A stretch of 64,000 nt of DNA from Natrinema gelatinilyticum (lineage in GTDB: Archaea > Halobacteriota > Halobacteria > Halobacteriales > Natrialbaceae). The stretch covers positions 558,001 to 622,000 of the forward strand of contig NZ_CP100757.1 of assembly GCF_024266705.1 (NCBI RefSeq), read 5' to 3'. Numbering within the stretch: position 1 is the stretch's first letter; each line of letters begins with the position of its first letter. The notes beneath the pieces were generated by a model. The model did not search any database, was not told the DNA's origin, and saw only the letters and a list, made by a program, of their open reading frames with translations. The translations under genes and the position numbers were made by a program. This document shows positions 15,089 through 23,547 of this stretch, piece by piece.

Positions 15089-16726
15089 ATGTCGTCTCCT
15101 ACCACGGAATCGATAGAATTCCGTAATGCGCGGGTTGTAGACGGGAGCGGTGGTGACGCGTACACCGCCACCGTTCTGGTCGACGACGGCCGCATCCGTC
15201 GGATCGCCGACGATCCGGCCGGTGCAGACCGCGAAATCGACCTCGAGGGATCGACCCTCGCACCGGGATTCATCGACATGCACGCCCACTCGGAGTTGCG
15301 ATTGTTCGAGAAGCCCGAAGCGGCCGAGAAAATAACGCAAGGGGTAACGACGGAGGTCCTCGGCCAGGACGGAGTCAGCGTCGCTCCCGTTCCGGCGGCA
15401 CTCAAAGCGGAATGGGCGAACCGAATCCAGTCGCTCGACGGGACGATCGGCCGGGGGTGGCCCTGGACGACTGTCCACGGCTTTCTCGACGAACTGCGTG
15501 ATGCGACACCGGCCGTCAACTGCGCGTTTTACGCTCCCCACGGAAATCTCCGCTCGCTACAGGCCGGATTCGAAGACCGCCCGCTCAAGGGTGACGAACT
15601 CGAGTCCCTCCAAGAGGAACTGGCCGCGGCGCTCGAGGAGGGCGCGTTCGGGCTGTCGAAGGGAATGATCTACCCGCCGAGTTCCTACGGTCGTGACCCC
15701 GAACTGGAAGCGCTGGCGGCCACCCTCGGCGAGTTCGACTCGTTCATGATTTCGCACGTGTGGAACGAAACCGACTACGTCGTCGAATCCATCGAACGAT
15801 ACCTCGACATCTGTCATCGCGGTGGATGTGACGCACACGTTTCGCACCTCAAGGTCGGGGGACAGGACAACTGGGGGGCCTCCGAGGACGTTCTCTCGCT
15901 TTTCGACGACGCCGAAGCGCGGGGACAGCACGTCTCCTTCGATCAGTATCCGTACACTGCGGGTTCGACGATGCTCACGGCGCTGTTGCCGCCGTGGGCG
16001 CGCCAGAACGATTCGAACGCGATACTCGAGCGCCTCCGCGACGAGTCGGCGCGAGAGCAAATCGCCACGGATATCGCGGACCCGGGCGACTGGGAGAACC
16101 TCGCCCGCGCGGCCGGCACGTGGGACAACATCCTGATCACGCGAACGGAAAGCGGACAGCATCAGGGCGAGACGATCGCGGAAATTGCCGCCGAACGCGA
16201 TCTGGAGCCGGTCGACGCGATGTGCGATCTCCTCGTCGAAGAGGACCTCGACGTGACGATGGCCGACTTCATCATGTCCGAACGCGACATCGAACGCTTC
16301 CTCGCCGATCCGCGAGGGACCTTCTGCAGTGACGGCATCTTCGGCGGGAAACCCCATCCGCGAGCGATCGGGACGTTCCCGCGAATCCTCGAACGATACG
16401 TTCGAGAACGCGACACGCTGTCGCTCGAGCACATGGTATACAAGGCGGCGGGCCGCCCGGCGGATCTTCTCGGGCTTTCGGACCGCGGCTACGTGAAGGA
16501 AGGCTACGTGGCCGACCTCGTCGCGTTCGACCCCGACGCCGTCGTCGAGCGGCCGACGTACGATGAACCGAACCGGCTGACGGAAGATTTCGAGTACGTC
16601 CTCGTCGGCGGCGAAATCGCGGTCGAAGACGGAAATCCGACCGGCGAACGGAACGGATCCGTCCTCCGCTCGACCGAGGAGTGGGACGGCGGGACGCGCC
16701 CGTCCCGTTCGCGCCGAGCGTTCTGA
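15089..16726 (+). CDS. N-acyl-D-amino acid deacylase family amidohydrolase
   Basis: 545 residues from the ATG at 15089 (MSSPTTESIEFRNARVVDGS). An in-frame ATG at 15047 adds 14 residues and cannot be excluded; I prefer the shorter form because relatives begin just before FRNARVVDG. Landmarks: GFIDMHAHSELR (HxH), GVTTEVLGQDGVSVAP, ISHVWNE, CDAHVSHLKVGG and the distal SDG/HPR segment (FCSDGIFGGKPHPRAIGTFP). Classical D-aminoacylases have a metal-ligand Cys in the TGNCG segment; here it reads LGQDG with no Cys, so the metal site and substrate probably differ from D-aminoacylase. It may act on an N-acyl or cyclic amide intermediate of the island (inference). It is divergent from the M20 hydrolase. 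Confidence 0.9.
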   Translation: MSSPTTESIEFRNARVVDGSGGDAYTATVLVDDGRIRRIADDPAGADREIDLEGSTLAPGFIDMHAHSELRLFEKPEAAEKITQGVTTEVLGQDGVSVAPVPAALKAEWANRIQSLDGTIGRGWPWTTVHGFLDELRDATPAVNCAFYAPHGNLRSLQAGFEDRPLKGDELESLQEELAAALEEGAFGLSKGMIYPPSSYGRDPELEALAATLGEFDSFMISHVWNETDYVVESIERYLDICHRGGCDAHVSHLKVGGQDNWGASEDVLSLFDDAEARGQHVSFDQYPYTAGSTMLTALLPPWARQNDSNAILERLRDESAREQIATDIADPGDWENLARAAGTWDNILITRTESGQHQGETIAEIAAERDLEPVDAMCDLLVEEDLDVTMADFIMSERDIERFLADPRGTFCSDGIFGGKPHPRAIGTFPRILERYVRERDTLSLEHMVYKAAGRPADLLGLSDRGYVKEGYVADLVAFDPDAVVERPTYDEPNRLTEDFEYVLVGGEIAVEDGNPTGERNGSVLRSTEEWDGGTRPSRSRRAF

Positions 16727-16947
16727 GCCACGCGCCAGACACTCGTGTGGCAACGAGCGACTCCGCTGCATCGCACTGGCAACGCACTGTCATCCCGTTT
16801 CGCCTCGGCGCAACGAAACTCGACTCGAGCCGCGGCGGATCGCAGTTAGGCGTACGGGAGAACCCGATTCTCCTCGCAGAGACCACGCTCGGACGCCAGA
16901 ACGGGCACACGGTGTCCGGCCGTCGCATCTGTGCTACCTTGCCCCAT

Positions 16948-16958
16948 AGTTATATATC
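16948..16958 (+). promoter_or_regulatory. TATA box of the LLM-class F420 gene
   Basis: AGTTATATATC, about 33 bases before the ATG at 16987, in an otherwise GC-rich gap. Confidence 0.6.
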
Positions 16959-16986
16959 ACCTGCTCTGCTATTTGTGGACGATTCC

Positions 16987-18024
16987 ATGAGCTACAGTCA
17001 CGAGGCAAGCGACGGGAGCGACAGAGTCGGGATGTACCTCCAGGACAAGCACCCGATTCGCGAGAATATGGAACTGGTACAGTACGCCGAAGAACGAGGG
17101 TTCGACGAAGTCTGGCAGGCCGAATCGCGTCTCGCCCGGGACGCCATCACCCCGATGGCAGCCTACGCCGCCGTCACCGACGACATCAAAATCGGCTCGG
17201 GCGTCATCAACAACTGGACGCGGAACACGGCCCTCATCGCACAGACGATGAGTACACTCGAGGAACTGGCCGGTCCGGACCGAATCCTCTGTGGGATCGG
17301 CGCCTGGTGGGACCCCCTCGCGGAGAAGGTCGGCATCGATCGCTCCGATTCGGTGCGCGCGATGCGCGAGTGCGTCGAGGTAACGAAACGCCTGCTCGAG
17401 ATGGAGAACGTGACCTACGACGGCGACCACGTCAACGTCCGCGACATCGAACTCGACGTCGTTCACGGCGATTCCGGTCCCCGTACCGTTCCCGTGTACG
17501 TCGGTGCCACCGGATTCAAGATGATGGAGTTGACGGGCCACTTCGCCGACGGGGCCCTCATGAACTACCTCGTCAGTCCGGAGTACAACCAGAAGGCCCT
17601 CGATGCGCTCCAGACGGGAGCAGATCGATCCGACCGGACCCTAGACGAGATCGATCGGCCGCAACTGATCGTCTGTTCGATGGACCACGACGAAGAGAAG
17701 GCGCTGGACAACGCCCGGGAACTCATCACGCAGTATCTCGGTCAGCAGCCCCACATCATGAAAGCCAGCGGCGTGAGCCAGGACCTGATCGACGAGGTCG
17801 GCGAGGCCATCGGCGGTTGGCCGGCCGACAAGGACGACATTCAAAAAGGGATGAACCTCATCCCGGACGAGGTGGTCCACAAGTTGACGGCGAGCGGAAA
17901 ACCCGAACAGTGTCGCGCGAAAGTTCGAGAGTACGCCGAAAACGGCTGTCTCTGCCCGATCCTGTACCCGCTCGGTGACGATCCGAAACTCATGATCGAC
18001 GAGTTCGCGGACGGCTACCGCTGA
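16987..18024 (+). CDS. LLM-class F420-dependent oxidoreductase (Mer-like)
   Basis: 345 residues of the luciferase-like monooxygenase superfamily. Seen: YAEERGFDEVWQAESRLARD, the segment IKIGSGVINNWTRNTALIAQ typical of the F420-binding branch, LEELAGPDRILCGIGAWWDP, VYVGATGFKMMELTGHFADG and a C-terminal substrate-loop region. Close relatives (methylene-tetrahydromethanopterin reductase, F420-dependent dehydrogenases) transfer hydride to or from F420. A longer reading from 16681 exists, but the ATG at 16987 has a TATA box at proper distance and starts the conserved part. The neighbouring F420:NADPH oxidoreductase supports F420 as cofactor. The substrate is unknown; a step in heterocycle breakdown is inference. 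RutA, which opens uracil, is also of this superfamily but uses FMN and oxygen. Confidence 0.92.
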   Translation: MSYSHEASDGSDRVGMYLQDKHPIRENMELVQYAEERGFDEVWQAESRLARDAITPMAAYAAVTDDIKIGSGVINNWTRNTALIAQTMSTLEELAGPDRILCGIGAWWDPLAEKVGIDRSDSVRAMRECVEVTKRLLEMENVTYDGDHVNVRDIELDVVHGDSGPRTVPVYVGATGFKMMELTGHFADGALMNYLVSPEYNQKALDALQTGADRSDRTLDEIDRPQLIVCSMDHDEEKALDNARELITQYLGQQPHIMKASGVSQDLIDEVGEAIGGWPADKDDIQKGMNLIPDEVVHKLTASGKPEQCRAKVREYAENGCLCPILYPLGDDPKLMIDEFADGYR

Positions 18025-18348
18025 TCGAGCACGGGACGCTGGAATCCGCGACAGAGTAGTCGTACATCGGGGTCTGCTTTGGTTTTCGCTCGTAGAGTTT
18101 TCGTGTGCCGTTTTCGGTTCGGATTCAGATCGACCCCGCTGACTCACCGTCCCAACAGTGGACGAGTCTCGAGCACATCGAGGTCGATGCTCGAGGCACT
18201 GACGATCCGCGCTGACTCACCGTCCCAACAGTGGACGAGCCTCGAGGGGTGGGAGGCGTGACCCGCGGGCTGTCCGGGTCGATGTGTCTCGAGGCCGAGG
18301 ACGAGCACGAGCGAAAAAGAGGTCGAATCGGCTCTCGGAGAGCGCCGC
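18025..18348. other. Convergent intergenic region with a 36-bp direct repeat
   Basis: No gene is seen. The gap separates the LLM gene from the convergent PLP-enzyme gene and contains the repeats at 18138-18173 and 18211-18246. Confidence 0.6.
18138..18246. repeat. Two 36-bp direct repeats, 73 bases apart
   Basis: GCTGACTCACCGTCCCAACA followed by GTGGACGAG(T/C)CTCGAG occurs at 18138-18173 and 18211-18246 with a single mismatch. The 37-base spacer also holds CTCGAG-like words. Function unknown. Confidence 0.85.
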
Positions 18349-19608
18349 TCAGTCGTCGGCGGCCGCCGACGCCGGAACGTCGTAGCGCTGCTGGACTTCG
18401 GCGATGTCCGGATCGATCCGCACGACGTCGCCGGTCGCCTGTTTCGCGCTCTCGGTGTCTTTGAGTCCGAACCCGGTCGAGTTGACGACGACCGTCTCGT
18501 CGGACCCGATGATTCCCGCCTCGATCGCACGCCTGACGCCGGCGAGCGGCGTTGCGCCGGCTGGTTCGGTGTAAATGCCTTCGGTGCTCCCGAGCAACTT
18601 TTCGGCCTCGAGAATTTCCTCGTCTTCGACGAGCAGGGAGGTGCCGCCGCTTTCTTCCAGCGCACGGCAGGCCTTGATCGTGTTTCTGGGTCTGCCGACG
18701 GCGATGCTGTCGGCCAGCGTGTCGGCGAGGTCGTCGACGTCGTCGTGGTCGTGGAACGCGTCGTGAATCGCGGACGCGCCTTCGGCCTGCACGCCGAGCA
18801 TCTTCGGCGTGTCTTCGACGTATCCGAGGTCGTAGAACTCTCGGAACCCTTTCCAGGCGCCAGCGATCGTACAGCCGTCACCCATCGAGAAGACGACCCA
18901 GTCCGGGATCTCGCCGCGGACCCTCGACTGTTCGGCGAGTTCGTGTCCGACGGTGCGTTTGCCTTCGACCTGGAACGGGTTGATCGCGGCGTTGCGGTTG
19001 TACCAGCCGTACTCGTCGGTGACCTCGACGCTCAGATCGTAGGCCTCGTCGTACGATCCGTTGACGGCCAGGACGTCGGCACCGTAGACCAGCGGCTGTG
19101 CGAGCTTTCCGGCAGGGGCGTCGCCGGGAACGAAGATTCGACAGTCGAGACCCCCGCGAGCGGCGTACCCAGACAGGGAGGCGGCGGCGTTCCCGGTCGA
19201 CGCACAGGTGATGATGTCCCGGCCGGCGTGTTTCGCTTTCGTGACCGCGACGGAACTCGCCCGATCCTTGAAGCAGCCAGTCGGATTCCGACCGTCGTCC
19301 TTGACGAGCGTCGTTACGCCGAGTTCCTCGCTAAGATTCGGCGCGTCGAAGAGATCCGTGCCGCCCTCGTTGAGAGTCACGATATCGGCGTCGTCGTCGA
19401 CTGGAAGGAACGCCTCGTACTTCCACTGACTCGTGATGTTCCCGTCGAGTTCGGCGTCGAAGTTGTCGTCGATGACGTCGTAATCGTACATCACTTCGAG
19501 GATGCCCGAGACACCCTCGTGCTCCGGGCAGGTGTAGATGATCTGATCCGGATCGTACTCTGTCCCACAAATCGTACACTCGAGTGTGGTAACGTGGTCC
19601 ATCGCCAT
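18349..19608 (-). CDS. Threonine synthase-like PLP-dependent enzyme
   Basis: 419 residues of the fold-type II PLP family. An N-terminal zinc-like segment (LECTICGTEYD, IYTCPEH) matches archaeal threonine synthases. The PLP Lys is in GRNPTGCFKDRASS; most relatives read GSFKDRG, so the Cys is a small deviation. Further motifs: the phosphate-binding ITCASTGNAAAS and ATPLAGVRRAIEAG. The usual reaction is O-phosphohomoserine to threonine; diverged relatives do other beta/gamma eliminations. Context is a catabolic island rather than an amino acid operon, and haloarchaea often have several paralogues, so its actual substrate is uncertain. Confidence 0.88.
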   Translation of the reverse strand: MAMDHVTTLECTICGTEYDPDQIIYTCPEHEGVSGILEVMYDYDVIDDNFDAELDGNITSQWKYEAFLPVDDDADIVTLNEGGTDLFDAPNLSEELGVTTLVKDDGRNPTGCFKDRASSVAVTKAKHAGRDIITCASTGNAAASLSGYAARGGLDCRIFVPGDAPAGKLAQPLVYGADVLAVNGSYDEAYDLSVEVTDEYGWYNRNAAINPFQVEGKRTVGHELAEQSRVRGEIPDWVVFSMGDGCTIAGAWKGFREFYDLGYVEDTPKMLGVQAEGASAIHDAFHDHDDVDDLADTLADSIAVGRPRNTIKACRALEESGGTSLLVEDEEILEAEKLLGSTEGIYTEPAGATPLAGVRRAIEAGIIGSDETVVVNSTGFGLKDTESAKQATGDVVRIDPDIAEVQQRYDVPASAAADD

Positions 19609-20229
19609 GGCACAATCAAAGCAGGCGGCTCACATAAAGACTAGCTTCCACGTTCCCGTATGGCCACGTACCAACGGAATCTGCGACCGAGACGACGCGA
19701 CGCGGGAGCGACAGTGAAGAAAACGGGACGATATGAACTCCGTTTGAACCCCATGACCGTCCCACGACGAATAGATCCAAGCCAGACCCCCGCCACCGAC
19801 GTGGCCGGACTTCGAGCACCAGTCTGTAACCGGTCTGTCGCTCGAGAACAGCCTCGAACGGCCAACGCCAACGAACGGCTCGGGTCGCCGAGGGAGTGCC
19901 GCGCTGCCGACGGAAACGGAGACGACGGAATCGATCCGTCCGTGTCACCGATCGGACCGTCACTCGGGCCGGAATCCGATCGGACCGTCATTTGGGTCCG
20001 AACCCGATCGAACGGCGTCGCCCGAGTCGGGACGTGACCGTCGATCGTTTGTGACCGAACCAGATTCCGTGGGGATCGGCACAAACACCGCCACATCGGC
20101 CGCAAGCGGCTCCACAGCACCCAATGCTTATGGGACCGTCGCTCGTTTTGATTGTCGGGTGCTAACCACTCACAAGAAACGTCGCACGGAGCGACGGTTC
20201 GCCAGAGACAGTTGGCACCGAGTACACCC
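19609..20229. other. Divergent intergenic region
   Basis: I see no convincing gene in 621 bases. It contains a short tandem repeat (19948-20010) and a TATA-like CTTATGGG near 20126 that may start the downstream fusion gene with a leader of about 80 bases. Confidence 0.5.
19948..20010. repeat. 28-bp tandem repeat, about 2.25 units
   Basis: Two units starting CCGATCGGACCGTCA at 19948 and 19976 differ at four positions and are followed by a third partial unit (CCGATCG). Possibly a regulator-binding array or a replication slip. Confidence 0.6.
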
Positions 20230-21951
20230 ATGATTGGAAGACGATTAGCCACGACGGAAGAACTCATCGTCCTCGTCAGCCCCGACAGCGACGAGGAACT
20301 GGCAACGATCGAAACGTGGGGACGCAAACAGAACGTCCCCGTCAACGCAGTGAACGTGGGCGACGATATCGACCCGGTCTACGAACCAGGAACGGAGTAC
20401 CTCGGCGTCACCCTCGGCGGTGACGGGACCTACCTCGAGGGGGTCCGGCAGTTCAGCCCCAGGCAAATCCCGATTCTCGGGATCAACGCCGGGAGTCTCG
20501 CGTTCCTCGCGAGCATCTCCCCGTCGGACCTCACCGACGCGCTGACGGAAGCGGTCACCGGGAAAGCAACGATCGATCAGCGCCAGCAGCTGCACGTCGA
20601 CGCCGACGGCGTCGATTGTACGGGCATCAACGACGTGATGATCGAGCACGTCCCGCCGGAGAACCCGGTCGAACGAAAGATCACCCGACTCGAGGTGTTC
20701 GCCGGCGAGGAGTTCATCGGCGAGTACGAGGGTAGCGGGCTCGCGGTCTCGACGCCGACGGGATCGACCGGTGTGTCGCTTTCGGCCGGCGGCCCGATTC
20801 ACTATCCGAAGAACAACGCTTCGCTCCAGGTCGTGCCGCTTCACACCCACCGGCTCGGCGTCCGTCCGCTCATCGTCGATGCGGACACGATTCTTCGGGT
20901 CGTCTCTGCGGGTCAGGCGAACTTGCTCGTCGACGGCGGTCGGGCACAGACGACCCTCGACGAGGACGCCGTCGTCACGATAGCGGGCGCCGACACGCCG
21001 GCTCACGTCGTCAACACCAGTTACGACGACGGCTTCTTCACGTCCGTCTCGGAGAAACTCGGGTGGGGTGTCCGCGAGGGGCGGGACGACACGGGATCGG
21101 ACCAGATGTGGACTCGTGGGACGCGGGATCAGCACGAGGCCGCACCGCTCGAGCGAGCGAAACGGGTCGGTGAGGAGGCCGCCCGCGCGGCCGGACCCGC
21201 GCTTCGCGAACTCCACGGCCAAACGGAGTCGGTCGAGTTCAAGACGGACAAATCGGATATCGTCACCGAGGCCGACTACAAAGCCGAGAACATAATCACG
21301 ACCGTCCTCGAAAGCGAGTTCCCGGACCACGGAATCCGTTCGGAAGAGACCGTACAGCGGGAAGGGACCAGTGACTACACGTGGTCGGTCGATCCGCTGG
21401 ACGGCACCGGAAACTTCGCTCACGGGAATCCGAATTACTCCGTCTCGCTTGCCCTCCTCGAGGACGACACCCCCGTCGTCGGGGTCGTGTACGCGCCCGA
21501 GACGGACGAGATGTTCAGTGCGATCAGTGGCGATCAGGCGATGCTCAACGGGAAACCGCTCTCGACGACCAATCGAACCTCGCTCGACGAGTGCATGCTG
21601 CTCTCGGGATACGATCCGGACGGGACGTTCCTCTCGCACAGCTACCACGAAGCCCGCGGCGTTCGTCGGCTCGGATCGGCCGCGCTGAACCTCTGCTACC
21701 TCGCGGCCGGCAGCGCAGACGCCGTCTGGGAGTACGACACCTATCCGTGGGACGTTAACGCCGGAATCGTCATCGCACAGACGGCCGGCGCGACGATAAC
21801 GAATGCCGACGGAAACCCCTACGACCCGAACACCGCCCTCGATACGAGAAACGAATTGCTCGGGTCGAACGGACCGCTCCACGATACTCTACTCGCACAC
21901 CTCAGGGGCGCTGAGCCGCTTCAAACCTCGGCCACGAGCGTGACCGACTGA
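20230..21951 (+). CDS. NAD kinase / inositol monophosphatase-family fusion
   Basis: 573 residues from ATG 20230. Residues about 1-270 are an NAD kinase: catalytic GGDGT in GVTLGGDGTYLEGVRQF, NAGSLAFLASI, and the nucleotide site STPTGSTGVSLSAGGPI. After a linker (DDTGSDQMWTRGTRD), residues about 300-560 are an FBPase/IMPase-type phosphatase: KSDIVTEADYKAEN, VDPLDGTGNFAHGNPNYS and YDTYPWDVNAGIVIAQTAGA, the metal-binding motifs. A comparable kinase-phosphatase fusion that makes and dephosphorylates NADP is known in methanogens, so control of the NAD/NADP balance is the likely job. The upstream reading from 20152 begins with a TTG and lies where a TATA box or leader is expected, so I rejected it. 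Confidence 0.92.
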   Translation: MIGRRLATTEELIVLVSPDSDEELATIETWGRKQNVPVNAVNVGDDIDPVYEPGTEYLGVTLGGDGTYLEGVRQFSPRQIPILGINAGSLAFLASISPSDLTDALTEAVTGKATIDQRQQLHVDADGVDCTGINDVMIEHVPPENPVERKITRLEVFAGEEFIGEYEGSGLAVSTPTGSTGVSLSAGGPIHYPKNNASLQVVPLHTHRLGVRPLIVDADTILRVVSAGQANLLVDGGRAQTTLDEDAVVTIAGADTPAHVVNTSYDDGFFTSVSEKLGWGVREGRDDTGSDQMWTRGTRDQHEAAPLERAKRVGEEAARAAGPALRELHGQTESVEFKTDKSDIVTEADYKAENIITTVLESEFPDHGIRSEETVQREGTSDYTWSVDPLDGTGNFAHGNPNYSVSLALLEDDTPVVGVVYAPETDEMFSAISGDQAMLNGKPLSTTNRTSLDECMLLSGYDPDGTFLSHSYHEARGVRRLGSAALNLCYLAAGSADAVWEYDTYPWDVNAGIVIAQTAGATITNADGNPYDPNTALDTRNELLGSNGPLHDTLLAHLRGAEPLQTSATSVTD

Positions 21952-22005
21952 CTCGAGCTTCCGCCGTTCGCTTCGGTACGCCATCGTCATCCGCCGAACG
22001 CATCG

Positions 22006-23376
22006 TTAATCCACCGTCGTCCGGGGGCCCCTTGCAAGGAACGACCCGTCACCCGGGTCTGCGACCGCGTCGTGATCACGTGCCGCGACCGCTCCGTCGG
22101 TAATGACAGTATCCACCCGCCAGCTCCAGGTCCGGCCCTCGAACGGCGTCCACCCACCGTTGTACGTCAGCTCGTCCGCAGAGACGTCCCACGGGTCGTT
22201 TCGGAGCAGCACGATATCGGCATCCGTCCCCACTGCGAGCGATCCCTTCCGCGGGTACATACCGCTTTCGCGTGCGGGTCGCGCACAGACGAGTTCGAGG
22301 AGGCGAGACCACGAGATCCGTCCCTCGTGGACGCCCTCGCTGACCAGAAACTCGAGCATCGTCTCGACGCCCGGTAACCCTGCGTAGGGTTCCCAGATAT
22401 CGTCCCATCCCTGCTCGCGATCCGCACGGTGCGTTGGGAAGTGATCCGTCGCGACGAGGTCGATCGTTCCGTCACGGAGCGCCTGCCACAACCGCTCGAC
22501 TTCCGTGTCGGACTTCAGACTCGGGTTGACTTTCAGAAACGGGCCGCGCGTCTCGACGTCGTCGGCGGAGAACGCGAGGTACTGCGGGCACGTCTCGAGC
22601 GTTACCGGGACGTTCGCGCGGGACATGAAGCGGTCGGCGACCGCCGCGCCGCTCCCGCTCGAAATGTGGACGACGTGAAGGGGACAGTCCGCGTACTCCG
22701 CGAACCATCCCATTCGACTGATGGCCTCCAGTTCGGCCTCGAGCGGGCGCGACTGAGGATAGAGTTCAGGGTCCGTCCCCTCGAGTCGGTCCCGTGCTCG
22801 ATCCAGAATCGCCTGAGATTCGCAGTGCACACGGACCGAACCGCCGGCCGCCCCGACGTCACGCATCAGGTCGACGATCACCTCGTCGTCCGTGCGATAC
22901 GGCTCCGCCGTGAAGGTCTTGAAATCCGGAACGCCCGCCTCGAGGACCCCCCCGACGTCGGTCCCGGTTTCCTGGACGTTTCCGGCGACGAGTCCGAAAT
23001 CGATGTGCGCGAGTTTGGCACATTCGTCTCGCTTCTCCCGGATCGCCGAAGGCGTGGTAACAGGCGTTTGCGTCGGTAATTCGATGACGGTCGTCACCCC
23101 ACCGGCGACGGCGCTTTCGGTCTGGGATGCGAAATTGATGTCGTCCGGGAACAACGACGGGTCGTGCATGTGCGTGTGGACGTCGATAGCACCCGGGAGT
23201 GCGACCATGCCATCGGCCTGAAGGACCCGATCGGCGTCCGCTCCGGTCACCGAGAGAGCCGATCCGATCGCCGCGATCGTTCCGTCTTCGATCGCGATCG
23301 ATCCACGCTGGAGCCCCGCGTCGGTCACGATGCGAGCGTTCTCCACGAGACAATCGGTCATGGTTATCATACTCAC
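22006..23376 (-). CDS. Allantoinase / dihydroorotase-type cyclic amidohydrolase
   Basis: 456 residues. Cyclic-amidohydrolase landmarks are all present: DVHTHMHDP (HxH), GGVTTVIELPTQTPVTT, the carboxylated Lys in PDFKTFTAEPYR, His in SVRVHCES, His in HVVHISSGSG and the metal Asp in DLVATDHFPTH. The C-terminus has the usual RKGSLAVGTDADIVLL. Known members open allantoin, hydantoin, dihydropyrimidine or dihydroorotate rings. Given the M20 amidase and the purine permease, allantoin is the leading candidate and hydantoin/dihydropyrimidine the alternative. The start may be the second in-frame ATG at 23361. It is divergent from the SsnA-like gene. Confidence 0.9.
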   Translation of the reverse strand: MSMITMTDCLVENARIVTDAGLQRGSIAIEDGTIAAIGSALSVTGADADRVLQADGMVALPGAIDVHTHMHDPSLFPDDINFASQTESAVAGGVTTVIELPTQTPVTTPSAIREKRDECAKLAHIDFGLVAGNVQETGTDVGGVLEAGVPDFKTFTAEPYRTDDEVIVDLMRDVGAAGGSVRVHCESQAILDRARDRLEGTDPELYPQSRPLEAELEAISRMGWFAEYADCPLHVVHISSGSGAAVADRFMSRANVPVTLETCPQYLAFSADDVETRGPFLKVNPSLKSDTEVERLWQALRDGTIDLVATDHFPTHRADREQGWDDIWEPYAGLPGVETMLEFLVSEGVHEGRISWSRLLELVCARPARESGMYPRKGSLAVGTDADIVLLRNDPWDVSADELTYNGGWTPFEGRTWSWRVDTVITDGAVAARDHDAVADPGDGSFLARGPRTTVD

Positions 23377-23511
23377 GCGCGGGTGTCATAACAGTTCAGG
23401 TGCGCTCCAGTTCCGGGTCGGACGTATCCTATGTGCACCCGTCGAGTCGCTCCCTTCCGACCCATACCGACCGTGGTGATCGAATCCGGACCGGGGACAG
23501 AACGGACGGGA

Positions 23512-23524
23512 GATAGTTTTTTAG
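23512..23524 (+). promoter_or_regulatory. TATA box deciding a leaderless GTG start
   Basis: GATAGTTTTTTAG lies about 28 bases before GTG 23548, arguing for this start rather than the upstream ATG at 23431, which lies before the box. Confidence 0.55.
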
Positions 23525-23547
23525 TGGTTGATAGAGAGTCACACGTT

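Noticed and set aside
18138..18246. Start of a CRISPR array
   Set aside because: Only two repeats with a short repeat-like spacer and no cas genes.
20245..21882. 545-residue minus-strand frame over the NAD kinase fusion
   Set aside because: Antisense shadow without motifs.
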